This document shows positions 12,101-22,371 of a stretch of DNA of 64,000 nucleotides, piece after piece; the first letter of the stretch is position 1, and every line of letters begins with the position of its first letter. The notes beneath the pieces are model-generated. The model was not told where the DNA came from. It searched no databases and saw only the letters and a program-made list of their open reading frames with translations. This DNA comes from Labia minor. Lineage: Eukaryota; Arthropoda; Insecta; Dermaptera; Spongiphoridae. The stretch is taken from contig OY720350.1 in assembly GCA_963082975.1 (NCBI GenBank), positions 45,276,734 to 45,340,733 on the forward strand, written 5' to 3'. Position numbers and translations under genes: made by a program.

Positions 12101-12205
12101 CACACACACACCTACACACACACACAAATCCTATTCTTCCAATTTGCTAGCTACATTTCTACAAAATATTTGGGACCTTTTATAATTTTGTAATATGACC
12201 GACCA
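11968..12205. repeat. Tandem duplication with expanded CA tract
   Basis: A unit of about 95 bp (AAACCACACACA, then TCCTATTCTTCCAATTTGC, then TATTTGGGACC to GTAATATG) appears twice in a row. The second copy has its CA tract expanded to about 60 bp (12064-12125). Non-coding. Confidence 0.85.
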
Positions 12206-13197
12206 TAAAACTCTGTGAATCCTTTACCAGATGATTTACATTAAAAAATCAATTTACTCTTAATTTAAATATTATTAACTTATGATAATTTATCATATCA
12301 ATTCATATCCAAAATGTTAGTAAAATTTAAATAAGCCATTTCTTCAACCACTTACTTCATCGAAATGTGATAAGAATTAATAAACTATATTTCGAGCGTC
12401 ATTATGAATATTTATTAACATCAATGATATGGTAGTTCATTTATTATTGAAAGTGTTCCTAATAATTTCAATCCACTTGTTTGAATGCCTCATTTAATTG
12501 ACTCACTTATTGAATTATATTCTCAAAAGTCATTCGACTCGACTACTAATCAAATTATAATACCCTTTGACTGGCTAAAAAGAATTTCATCATCGTCCAT
12601 TTTCATTACATTTTAATTTTCCACTTTTCATTTAGTATAAAGTAAAAAAAAAAAAATTCCAGTGGAATCTTTTTTTTATTATTATATCTTCATTACCTTC
12701 TTTAAAATTATTTTTCTTAAATTAACTTTACCAGAAGAAAATATTTAATATATTTTTAATAATTAATTAATAAGTGAAAAATAATAATTTAGGAATATTT
12801 TTTCATGAAGAGAAGAAATTTAAATTCAATGGAAATTTTATTATTTAGTGTAAAAGTAATATTTTGGATAATATTTACTAGTATTATTTATTATTGGATA
12901 TAAGGAAGGGGTATTCTCGTGTTTTGAAGTTTAAGTTATATTCTATTCCTATTATGAAAATAATCCATTTTGAGCTAAAATAAAATTAATTATTTATTTA
13001 TTCTAATGTATATCTTCATAATTGGCAAAACGCATATACTTATACAATTAATGGGTAGACAATGTAATTATTTAATAAATTCTTGATCTGATCAGGTCTT
13101 GTAATATCTTCCAGTGTTATGCTTCCATAATAAGGAATATATTGATATCTACAAGTACATAATTATAGATTATATATAATTATTCTTATCCAGTATT
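12206..13197. other. AT-rich intronic sequence
   Basis: No gene, RNA or bounded mobile element is recognised. Confidence 0.4.
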
Positions 13198-13209
13198 TAA
13201 TAATATAAT

Positions 13210-13487
13210 TCTTCTTCGTTGTCGATAACTTCCTAGCGGAAGTGTCGTGGCCCTAATAACTCCACAGGAGTCATAGGGTGTTCATGGGAAAATTTGACCG
13301 AAGTGGTTTCCCCTTGCCTTCTTCGGTGGGGCAGCCGATGTTAAATTGAATTAAATTTTATATTTATTATTTATTATTTATTAAATTAAATTAAATAAAT
13401 ATATAATCTTGAGTTCTATGCTGGGATTCGAACTCAGGCTTCCTGTGTAGAAATCTAGTACTCTACACACTCAGCCATGCTGCCCCA
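13210..13487 (-). mobile_element. tRNA-derived SINE with 12-bp target duplication
   Basis: The minus strand starts GGGGCAGCATGGCTGAGTG, an A-box-like stretch, then has a B box GAGTTCGAATCCC about 45 bp later, as in a Leu/Ser-type tRNA head. A TA-rich linker follows, then a GC-richer body. Perfect direct repeats TAATAATATAAT flank it (13198-13209 and 13488-13499). The head resembles the SINE at 17028. It is not a functional tRNA gene because the acceptor-stem 3' half is missing. Confidence 0.85.
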
Positions 13488-13974
13488 TAATAATATAATA
13501 GGGATGTAAAAAAACAAATTTTGCCTTCGAATTCTATTCATCTATAGAAATTTTTCTTGACTTGCCTTAAATTTATTATCGAAAAATCCCAAGTAATAAC
13601 TTACTCTTTGGAAAATATCTGCATACATAATTTCTTTTCAATTATAAACTTCCAAATAAAGGAATTGTTGCATTGAGATTATGATACCAATCAAAGAAAT
13701 AATTAAAGATAATTCGCCAAATTATGTGCATTGTGTTATCAGCAATGTTTAATTTAAAATGGACATAAATTTGGCAAATTCTACATGTCCTCTTTTAATT
13801 CATACTTTTAATCTTGAATCCATTTAAGTATGGAAACATAATTTTTGGATGTCCTTTAAATATAAGAGATAAATTGCAAAAGTTGGGTAAAATTATAAAA
13901 ATAAAATAAATATTGATTGACATTTATTTTACTTTATTTTAATTATTATTATAATTGTATAATAATGATGATTC

Positions 13975-14090
13975 TTCAGTCGAAGCTTATTTTTGGTCTC
14001 TATTACTGACTCCTACTTTCAGTTGTCCCAATCGTAAGTTCATGACAGATTTGATTGTATCCAGCCATTGTCTTCTCAGATGCCTTCTTC
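13975..14090 (-). pseudogene. RTE-like LINE C-terminal fragment, downstream part
   Basis: The minus strand reads RRRHLRRQWLDTIKSVMN and then GVSNRDQ, matching the RRxGRQRxRWLDxI...DRxxW tail of RTE/BovB-like LINE proteins. It stops abruptly where the TA-flanked element begins. The upstream part of the same frame seems to resume at 14580 (LAAVVG), so one LINE fragment was split by the insertion. Confidence 0.6.
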
Positions 14091-14092
14091 TA

Positions 14093-14577
14093 CACCTTTT
14101 CAACTTCAAATTGGGACTAAACACTTTCAAATTGGGAATAATTAATTTGAAGCTGAAAAAACACAACAAAATGGAATACTTAATAGCAAATTAAGTAAAG
14201 AAATGGAGAGAGTCGACATGACCCAAACCGAGTATCGTTTACAGCAGCTAGAAAATATAATAATTGAAAACATGGGATACCTATCAGTTGTGGAATGCAC
14301 CAGATATATCACTCATATACAAAGATTTATACCTGATGCATTAAATATGACGGACGTTCGATTTTAATTATTTTTCCTTTATTAAGTAATTTATAACTTA
14401 TTTTTGTATTTTATATTTAATAAAAAATGATTAGTTTTTTGATTTTTATTTGTATATATAATTGTTCTTTTTCAGATTCAAATTAATTATTTCCAATTTG
14501 AAAGTGTTTAATCCCAATTTGAAAGTGTTTAATCCCAATTTGAAAATGTTTAGTCCCAATTTGAAGTTGAAAAGGTA
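14093..14577. mobile_element. TA-flanked element with TIRs made of tandem 22-bp units
   Basis: This 485-bp element has long inverted ends: CACCTTTTCAACTTC, then repeated AAATTGGGAYTAAACAYTTTC units, then ATAATTAATTTGAA and CTGAAAAA. The left TIR has two units and the right has four. TA lies on both sides (14091-14092 and 14578-14579). Removing it rejoins an RTE-like LINE frame, which supports the boundaries. It contains a 74-codon frame. Confidence 0.8.
14146..14367 (+). CDS. Open frame inside the TA-flanked element, unknown function
   Basis: The frame is open for 73 sense codons from 14146 to the TAA at 14365-14367. The first ATG is at 14203, giving 54 residues starting MERVDMTQTEYRLQQLENII and ending NMTDVRF. 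The open frame begins within the left TIR. Composition is mixed and charged, predicted helical, with no low complexity, unlike random AT-rich frames nearby. I do not recognise the family. It could be the C-terminus of a transposase kept in a deletion derivative, or an exon of a larger element. TA flanks are typical of Tc1/mariner relatives, but no DDE motif is present. Confidence 0.45.
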   Translation, partial: FEAEKTQQNGILNSKLSKEMERVDMTQTEYRLQQLENIIIENMGYLSVVECTRYITHIQRFIPDALNMTDVRF

Positions 14578-14579
14578 TA

Positions 14580-14640
14580 GATCCAACAACCGCGGCCAGC
14601 ATTAAAGATATTTCCAATGTATATATTAACCTACATGTCA
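14580..14640 (-). pseudogene. RTE-like LINE fragment, upstream part
   Basis: The minus strand reads SLMLAAVVG and would continue as GSRRRHL once the intervening element is removed. Short and decayed. Confidence 0.4.
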
Positions 14641-15181
14641 TCATCAAAGAACGAGAGCCGATGCTAAATGTGTTTGCCTTTTAGCGATATATTTTGATTT
14701 GATTGATATTTTTACAAAGCTAATATCTTTTCTTTTCAATATCTTTGCCATTCGAGCATCACTCAGCGGCCAATTGTTATTTTTAATAATAAATAAACTT
14801 AAATAAACACCTGCATAATTGAATAATAGTGTATCAAATACTCTAAATAATTATATTAATAAACACCAGTAATGACTTTGCGAAAGTTGTATAATAAGAT
14901 TATTAATACCTGACCTATCTTAAGAAATTAATATTTGACCGACATAAACTTGAATAAAACATGTGGTTCTAATCTTACCTAATCTAAATTAATTTTAACC
15001 AATAATTTGAGGGATCCTTTTATCTTTAATCAAAACTTTAGTAATACACTTGAGATTTATCTTAAAATAAACAAATTTAAAAATAATAAAATTTATATAA
15101 GATAATAATATTTTAATCACGATATTATATTTCTTTTGTTTTAATTTATTGATTTTTTAAAACATATTTTTTTTTGTTTTT
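14641..15181. other. AT-rich intronic sequence
   Basis: No gene or bounded repeat is recognised. Confidence 0.4.
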
Positions 15182-15730
15182 ACTATATTTTGAAGGTCCT
15201 GAGTCATTTTCACTAAGGTTGAGAAAAATGCCTGTGTGTCTGTGTGTGTGTGTGTGTGTGATTGTATGTAGACAAGATTACGCAAAAACGGTTTGAGCTA
15301 GAATCATGAAATTTGGTACATGGGTATTATTCATAATTCATAGTTTTCTCTTAATTTTTGAGAAATGTAGCTCATCCGGAAGAGGGTCATTACCTTACAC
15401 GTTTTCAATTTTTTTCCTCTAAACTGACCGTAAAAATAAAGATATATCTATGATAGTTTTTCACATGATTAATAATTGTATAAAACTGCTATATATAGAA
15501 TTTCAGCTTGATTGAATCGCTGAAAGTACCAGAATTAATTTTTTAACACTGCAAATCACGCGCCGGCACGTGACCTGGTGCCATCAACAGAGCCAAACAC
15601 GCGCTTGTTTAATAAATATTATTTATTAATTTTAATTTACAATTTATAATTAATTAAATTTAATTTATATATAATATATGTTATTTAATCCAATTCAAAT
15701 TTGCGAGATAGTTGAGTGGAGACACTCCAG
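15182..15730 (+). mobile_element. Family A Helentron-like element, left end deleted (A7)
   Basis: ACTAT after a T-run is joined directly to the TTTTGAAGGTCCTGAGTC motif, so the left hairpin and about 60 bp after it are lost. The remainder is intact, including a GTGTGTCTGTGTGTGTG tract, the CACGTGACC segment and the hairpin end at 15730. Confidence 0.9.
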
Positions 15731-17013
15731 CTTATTTATCATTTATATCTGTAAATAACTTTAAGAATTAATAAAATTACCAAATTTTTGATAATCCAAT
15801 TACGGATGTAATTTTCAATTTAAGAAACTCTTAAATAATAATCTCAAATCTTTATAGATTCTTGTATCAAATTAAAATATAGAAATACATTTTAAATTTT
15901 CCTGATTATAATATATATTTAGTCTTATCAAAATTTATCATGGTTTATTGATTATACTTTTATAACCCAAAATAAGATTCATTCGTATAAAGTAAGATTA
16001 CGAAAAAATTATTATATTTGCTTATCAGGAAATCTCATTCCTTTCCTATAAATCAATTAATAGAAAGTATATATTTCAATGAAATATTCAATATATAAAT
16101 TCTCATAAAAAAATCCACATATTTTTTTATATTCCAATTCAATATTAATTATATTTAATAAGATTGATCCTTTTTGTGTGAAAGTGGAAATGTTTTTTTT
16201 ATACATTTTTATATAATATACATTATAAAAATTTCTTTAATCTAACTAGTTAAGAGGTGAATGGTATTTTACATAATTTTAATCAAAACAATGCATTAAA
16301 TGGAACAAAAGAAATAAAAGATATTTAATTGGAAAATGCATGACACGGCTTTCAGTGGTTTGCAACGTTTTTGTTATGGTTGATCAATACAAGAGTAAAA
16401 AAAAAAAAATATTTCTTTCGATATTTTGTCAATAAAATTTGATTTACATAGATTTTTATTTTCAAAATTAAATAAAATATATAGATATCGAAGAATCGAT
16501 TCCAATAGGAAGGTTTTTTAAATTGTATTTTCTGCAAAAATAAAGAAGAAACATTTCGATCAGTATATTTTTTTTGATAGATTCTTCTAAAATTAAATTT
16601 TCTTTGATCCCTTGAAGAACACGTCTCTTTCTCTCCCTTTTTTTTTCTTTAAATAAATCCCCATCTTCCTATCTAAATCTTTTATCCACTAATGGCAGTC
16701 AAAGAATTTATGTAAGTAAAGAGAATAATATTTATTTTATATAAATAATCAATGTCTTTTTTATATGATGATCTTTGATTAAGGAGAAGAAAAGAAACAA
16801 TATAAATCCGTCAATAAATGGTATAGAAAGAAATTTCCAATTCACAATCTGTTCAGGCTTTTATTGGATTAAATTGAAAAAAAAAATGTCATAAATGGGA
16901 ATGCCGTAAAGAACCTCTTTCTTTTTATAATAATTGAATAAATAAATCAGTTTCAAATTCAAATGATGAATTTTAGGTGTTATGAAAAAACTAAAATATT
17001 TTATATATATAAA
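15731..17013. other. AT-rich intronic sequence
   Basis: Nothing beyond short A/T runs is recognised. Confidence 0.4.
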
Positions 17014-17027
17014 TAAATTAAATTAAA

Positions 17028-17234
17028 GGAGGTGGCTTGGCCGAGAGTGTAGAGTGGCCACCTTCTACACAAGAAGTCGGCGTTCGATTCTAACCAAGAT
17101 AATAAATTCAATTTAACACCAGCAAAAAAAATAAAGAAAAATGAAGTTAACACCTAACATTCATATATGGGCACAGTTAACATCAATACCCTTGTATATG
17201 GGAGCTTTGCGTGATCCTAGATGGTTCAAACGCA

Positions 17235-17260
<26 letters not shown>
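17028..17260 (+). mobile_element. tRNA-derived SINE with (TAA)n tail and 14-bp target duplication
   Basis: The element starts GGAGGTGGCTTGGCCGAGAG (A-box region) with a B box GCGTTCGATTCTA near 17079. A body with GGGCACAGTTAACATC and a tail of about eight TAA units follow. Perfect flanking repeats TAAATTAAATTAAA lie at 17014-17027 and 17261-17274. The shared TTCTACACA-rGAAG and TTCAATTTAACA motifs link it to the SINE at 13210. Confidence 0.85.
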
Positions 17261-17265
<5 letters not shown>

Positions 17266-17558
17266 TAAATTAAACTATAGACCTATATATATGTTATATA
17301 ATTAAATAAAAATAAAAATTTAACTATAAATAAATTTTTATTCTAATTTTTTTCTATTTTTTTTAGATGATAATGAGAAAGCGAATATCAAATTAAAAAG
17401 GATTAAAATAATGAAAAAATAATAACGATTCATCTATCAATTTTTTTAGACAGCATTTGCGTTCACACTTCTATAAACAGAAAATTAGTTTTTTACTTGT
17501 GACATATACTATTTATAATAATTTAATTGTAAATATGAATAAAAATAGCTATTTTATT

Positions 17559-17870
17559 ATTTAATTTTTTTTTTTTCATATTTTATATTATGAAAATATA
17601 AATAAAATGAACATTAAATATAATTATTGATATTTTAATAAATGCAAAGGTTTTTATTTATTTTTGAAAATTATATTTTATATATAGTACATATATATAT
17701 ATATATATTTCATATATATATATGTACTATAATGTAATATATATGTACTCTATATAAAATATATATTTGTACTATGTATATATATATATATATATATTAT
17801 TTAATTTTTTTTTCATATTTTATATTATGAAAATATAAATAAAATGAACATTATATATATATATATATAT
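17559..17870. repeat. TA-rich palindromic tract between 55-bp direct repeats
   Basis: The segment TTTTCATATTTTATATTATG...AAATGAACATTA occurs near 17565-17615 and again near 17808-17855. Between them are TA runs and several GTACATATATAT/ATATATGTAC inversions. Confidence 0.7.
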
Positions 17871-17925
17871 TTGAAAAATTACTATTTGTTTTATTTATAG
17901 TAAAAATTACAAATTAGTAACTCAC

Positions 17926-18328
17926 CCCCTTTGCTTGTTTCATTCTTCTGCTCGTTGATGTCCAATTGTTCTACACTGTTGTTGTTGTTGTTGTTGTTGT
18001 TGACACGCTCACTTGAGTACAAATCCCAGTAAATATCCGATCCGGATGCTTTTTTAGTAGAAGAAACAATAAATGGATCGGTTATCTCTCTTGCGATAAT
18101 CACTGGTGGATCTTTATTTATTCTTGCTATATGACTAATTTTCTTATCAGGGATGATATTTGTGATTATCGATGGTGTGTCTGTGGTAATTTCGGGAGGA
18201 ATGGTGGTTATCGGTATTTCAGTTGTGATGTCCGTGGTGACAGCATCCTCCGTGGTGGTGTTAACTTGTGCACTACCAGAGACTGTGAGGGCACAGAGAA
18301 AGGCCAAAAGATGCCGGGTCTGGCGCAT
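17926..18328 (-). CDS. NRF-6-like protein, first coding exon (signal peptide)
   Basis: The frame starts at ATG 18328 (A at -3) and runs 134 codons plus one base to a GTGAGT donor. The first 21 residues (basic start, then LLAFLCALTVSGSAQ) form a clear signal peptide. A Thr/Pro-rich, probably O-glycosylated stretch follows (residues about 22-60), then a run of eight Asn encoded by GTT repeats on the plus strand (about residue 111-118). It ends in phase 1, which fits the second exon at 1639-1773 that needs one base. Known NRF-6 relatives are membrane proteins with a secreted N-terminal domain, consistent with this layout. Alternatively it is the first exon of another secreted protein. Confidence 0.75.
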
Positions 18329-18329
18329 G

Positions 18330-18389
18330 TTACCCAGTCAGAGAACCAAGAGAAATGTCACTGTCTCTCCATTTTGGATACTCAGCCAT
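18330..18389 (-). promoter_or_regulatory. Upstream ORF in the 5' leader of the NRF-6-like gene
   Basis: An ATG at 18389 opens 19 codons (MAEYPKWRDSD...) that stop with TAA at 18332-18330, one base before the main ATG. This arrangement could lower translation or couple it by reinitiation. The leader presumably extends to about 18460; no TATA box was assigned. Confidence 0.5.
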
Positions 18390-18680
18390 GAGTTGCCCTC
18401 CCTTCATTGCTTGCCCCACTTAAATGTGATTACTTCATCTGTCTACTAAGGACTAGTAATATTTGTTTTTGATAGTGTAATTAACGAGATCCTTCTCTTT
18501 AAACTATTGAACTGACATATATATGAATAAATGTGAGGAAGTCAGGTTCATTCTATGCAAAATAATTTCATATTGTCTGTCATTCAATAAACTGCAAGGA
18601 AAAAAATTATAATATAAAATTAATTTAGAAAATGTTAGGAGATTTGGGAATAGGAAGAGATCAATTGGAGAAGTAAAAAT

Positions 18681-19302
18681 CTGGAGTGTCTCCACTCGAT
18701 TATCTCGCAAATTTGAATTGGATTAACTAACATATATTATATTTAAATTAAATTTAATTAATTATAAATTATAAATTAACATTAATAAATAATATTTATT
18801 AAACCAGCGCAGGTTTGGTTCTTTGTTGATGGCACCAGCTCACGTGCTGGCGCGTGATTTGCAGTGTTAAAAAATTAATTCTGGTAATTCCAGCGAATCA
18901 ATCAAGCTGAAATTCTATATATAGCAGTTTTATACAATTATTAATGATGTGAAAAATTATCAAACATATATCTTTATTTTTACGGTCACTTTAGACGAAA
19001 AAAAATCAAAACGTTGTAAGTAATGACCCTCTTCCGGTTGAGCTATATTTCTCAAAAGTTAAGAGAAAACTACGAATTATGAATAATACCCATGTACCAA
19101 ATTTCATTATTTTAGCTCAAACCGTTTTTGCGTATTCTTGTCTACATACAATCACACATACACACACACAGACACAGACACACAGGCATTTTTCTCAACC
19201 TTAGTGAAAAATGACTCAGGAACTTTCAAAATTTTTAAAAAAAAGCCAAAATCTCGACATCGAAAATTTTCGTGATCGCAATACTACCTCTGACGAGATA
19301 GT
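18681..19302 (-). mobile_element. Family A Helentron-like element, near full length (A8)
   Basis: The 622-bp copy runs from CTGGAGTG at 18681 to the decayed left hairpin ACTACCTCTGACGAGATAGT at 19302. CACGTG is present, and a CACACAGACACAGACAC tract is at 19155-19184. It lies about 220 bp upstream of the NRF-6-like leader. Confidence 0.95.
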
Positions 19303-20141
19303 AAAAATTGAGATCAAAAATAAATCATTTATACTAATATAAATGATTAATATTATAATAATTTAAAAAAATTCTATGTATTTATCAAACACTTGATAAT
19401 TCTGTTGGAATACTATTCTATTATTATTGAGGATGGTAGATTGTAGATTTTTGATAGAGATAAACATGAAAACTCTGAAGGTTAGTAAAAATTTAAAAAA
19501 AAAATGTAATTATTATTTCTTTTGTAATATAATAGAATTTTTTATTTGTTCTCGTTTAATTTCTGAATAAATATAATAGATATATGAAAAAACCTGAACG
19601 AAGAGTTAAATTTGTATTTGTGTTGTTGGCATTTACAGTATTCAATCCTCTCATTATTACTAATTAATTCCTTTTTTGATTGAATTGACAATTCAAAAAG
19701 AACAAATGTGTTTTTCCACGAATGTGATATGAATGGATAAAATCAATTTAAATTAATCTTTACAATGAATTAAATTGAACAAAATTACTGATTTAGAAAA
19801 ATATCTTTTCAAATTATAATAAAATAATTATCGTTTTCCTTTTCAGGTTTCGTTTAAAATTAAATTCTTTTACACATGTTAATATATAATATCTACTTTC
19901 CCATAAAATTTTATCATTTTGAAAAGAAATAAGTCTATAATTTATATTGAAAATTAAGTAAAAAAAAAGAAAATATTTATTTATAAAGAATAAAAATAAT
20001 TATGATATATAAAGATATATTTTGAGCGTATGAATTTGGATAAAGAAGAAAATCAGTTAGATATATAACGGAATTTTGTAAATTAAACCACATATTTATA
20101 TTTGTTATTGTAAATTTATTCAAAAAATACAAACATATACA
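19303..20141. other. AT-rich sequence, no gene recognised
   Basis: Short minus-strand frames here are AT-rich and unsupported. Confidence 0.4.
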
Positions 20142-20180
20142 CAACGTTTCGATTGCTACTTCTGCAATCGTTATCAAGCG
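20142..20180 (-). ncRNA. Hammerhead-ribozyme-like motif (Penelope-type remnant)
   Basis: The minus strand reads CTTGATAA, stem CGATTGC, loop, GCAATCG, AAACG. This resembles the hammerhead core CTGATGA-stem-GAAAC carried by Penelope-like retroelements (established for that group). The first core deviates from consensus, so activity is doubtful. Confidence 0.4.
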
Positions 20181-20302
20181 ACTGCACTGTTCGAGTGTCC
20201 AGTGACAAGTGACCAATGATCATTAATATAAGACCCAATTCACCAACCAGATGGCGCTCTAAAAGTTTGATAGATATTATTTATATATTTAATAATAACA
20301 AA

Positions 20303-20345
20303 GCTGACGTTTCGGTCTTGGGTAAGACCTTCTTAAGAGTTTGTG
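20303..20345 (-). ncRNA. Second hammerhead-ribozyme-like motif
   Basis: The minus strand reads CTTAAGAA, stem GGTCTT, loop ACCC, AAGACC, GAAACGTCAGC. It has the same layout as the motif 160 bp away with different stem sequence, and the GAAACGTC part matches the hammerhead 3' core. Two such motifs close together suit Penelope pseudo-LTRs, but no reverse transcriptase is visible nearby. Confidence 0.45.
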
Positions 20346-21159
20346 AGCTTTCAATATAAATATAAAATTATTTACTCAGCTTAGTGAGCGTTAAATAATT
20401 AAAATAATACAAAAACTTATTTTCTTCTTTTTCTACATTCATTAAAAAATTATGATATAAAAAATTGTAGATATCCAAATCAAAAAAAAGTTTTTTAACG
20501 GTTCTTTAGTGATATTATTGTATGAAATCACTTTAGTTATTATTAATTAATATATTACTTAATTATAGAAATTTCTGTTTTTGAAAAATTATTAAATTCT
20601 GCATGATATACTTGCTTTTAAAGGCTCTTATTCAGTAATATACAAATAACTTCATATATAATAATAATAGTTGATTTCCAAATTTCAAAAAAAGTACAAA
20701 TATAAATATTAAATTTTCCATTCAAATATTATTCCCATAGCATAAAATTCAATTTTAATTATGTTATAAGTACATATTTTTAACCATAAAAAGAGAAATT
20801 AAAAACAAGTAGTTTAGGTACCAATAAAATTAAATTCTAATTGCATAAGTAAAAGTAAAAATATGAAATGTGACAAAATTTAATAAAAGCATTCCTCCTG
20901 AATAATAATTAAAAATATTATCTTATCAATTATTAATTGATCACAAATAAAGAAGAAATGTAACAACCCATTTATTTTTCTTCTTTTACTGAATGGAATT
21001 GATTTGAAATTCTTAGACCGTCGAAGAAAATCTATTTATTTATTTATTTATTTATAAAAGTGAAAGACATGGTTGCTTTGCGCATTTAATCTATGTCGTT
21101 GGCAAAACCGGAAGAGAAGTAGAAAGTGAACGTTTTTTTTTCTCTCTCTCTCTATCGCT
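20346..21159. other. AT-rich sequence, no gene recognised
   Basis: AT-rich throughout; a TTTA repeat lies near 21032-21056. Confidence 0.4.
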
Positions 21160-21366
21160 TTACCAGTTTATTTTTTCCGAAATGAATTCAAGATCCTTCT
21201 CCAAAGGAACTTGGACGATGACGTTATGTAAAAGAAGAACTTGACCTTTCTCCTCACGTTCAACTTCCTCATTGAAATCTTGACCATCAAAGACAAACCT
21301 GCTCACTCTCTTCGGATTACGTTCAAAATTGTTACAATAGTAACCAAAGAATATTTTTCTTTCTTT
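21160..21366 (-). other. 68-codon open frame in a GC-richer patch, unknown
   Basis: The minus strand is open from after a stop at 21369 to TAA at 21162-21160, without an ATG. The middle reads RVSRFVFDGQDFNEEVERE and VQVPLEKDLEFISEKI, protein-like and charged compared with the surrounding AT-rich noise. No splice acceptor stands out, and I recognise no family. It may be a decayed exon or transposon piece. Confidence 0.3.
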
Positions 21367-21602
21367 TTACTAATTTTACAATATATAGAAAAATACCAAG
21401 TAATTTAGTCTTTGGAGGGGAGGAGGCCACCCCCTTCTTTACAAAACTAGTTATATTAATAATATAAATTATAATTAATATTAAAAATATCTACATATTT
21501 TAAATAAGAATTTAAATTAGAAAATTTAGAGACATCTTAGCAAGAGAAAGTAAAATATTAAAAACATTTTCAACTTCTGAAACAATTTAATTGAAAAATA
21601 AA

Positions 21603-22024
21603 CTGGAGTGTCTCCATTCGATTATCTCGCAATTTGAATTGGATTAAATAACATATATTATATTTAAATTAAATTAATTAAATTCATTAAATTAAAATTA
21701 AAAAATAATATTTATTAAACCAGCGCGTGTTTGGCACTTTGTTGATGTCACCACGTCACATGCTGGCGAGTGATTTGCAGTGTTAAAAAATTAATTCTGG
21801 TACTTTCAGTGATTCAATCAAGCTGAAATTCTATATATAGCAATTTTATACAATTATTAATCATGTGAAAAACTATCAAACATATATCTTTATTTTTACG
21901 GTCAGTTTAGAGGAAAAAAATTGAAAACTTGTAAGGTAATGACCTTCTTCCGGTTGAGCTACATTTCTCAAAAATTGATAGAAAACTACGAATTTTGAAT
22001 AATACCTATGTACCAAATTTCATT

Positions 22025-22061
<37 letters not shown>

Positions 22062-22109
22062 CATCAACATCAAAATCTCGAAATCGAAAATTTTCTCTGT
22101 CGAGATAGT
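21603..22109 (-). mobile_element. Family A Helentron-like element with TA tract (A9)
   Basis: The hairpin end is at 21603 and the left end TCGAGATAGT at 22109. The segment with the usual CA microsatellite and flanks is replaced by a TA run (22030-22061), a deletion plus expansion. The left hairpin has lost its inner arm. Confidence 0.9.
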
Positions 22110-22328
22110 AATAAACAAAGAATCTTTACAAATAATTCTATAAATTAAAATTTAATAATATTATTTTTTTTTCTGATTTCTCACGTATATTTTGACTCTA
22201 AATTTAATATTAATTTTTTTATTTCTGTATTTTTTCTTTTATTTACTGGTTTATAAAATTATTTTAAAATATTTTTTATTTAATATTATAGTTTAAATTC
22301 ATTAAAATATTGTATTCTTCTATTTCGC

Positions 22329-22371
<43 letters not shown>

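Larger units (their letters stand above)
1774..17925 (-). other. Proposed 16-kb intron of the NRF-6-like gene
   Basis: The donor is GTGAGT at 17925 down to 17920 and the acceptor is TTTAG ending at 1774. Seven family A copies, one B copy, two SINEs, several LINE or mariner remnants, a foldback and a TIR element are packed inside. I found no extra coding exon in between, but small ones could be missed. The link between the two exons rests on the signal peptide, matching phases and the same strand; it is an inference. Confidence 0.6.

Noticed and set aside
13440..13487. tRNA gene on the minus strand
   Set aside because: A and B boxes are present, but the acceptor stem is incomplete and a SINE body with target duplications surrounds it. 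The same applies to 17028 and 34640-34697.
18131..18449. Two plus-strand frames of 86 and 98 codons
   Set aside because: Antisense to the signal-peptide exon of the NRF-6-like gene, which has splice and domain support.
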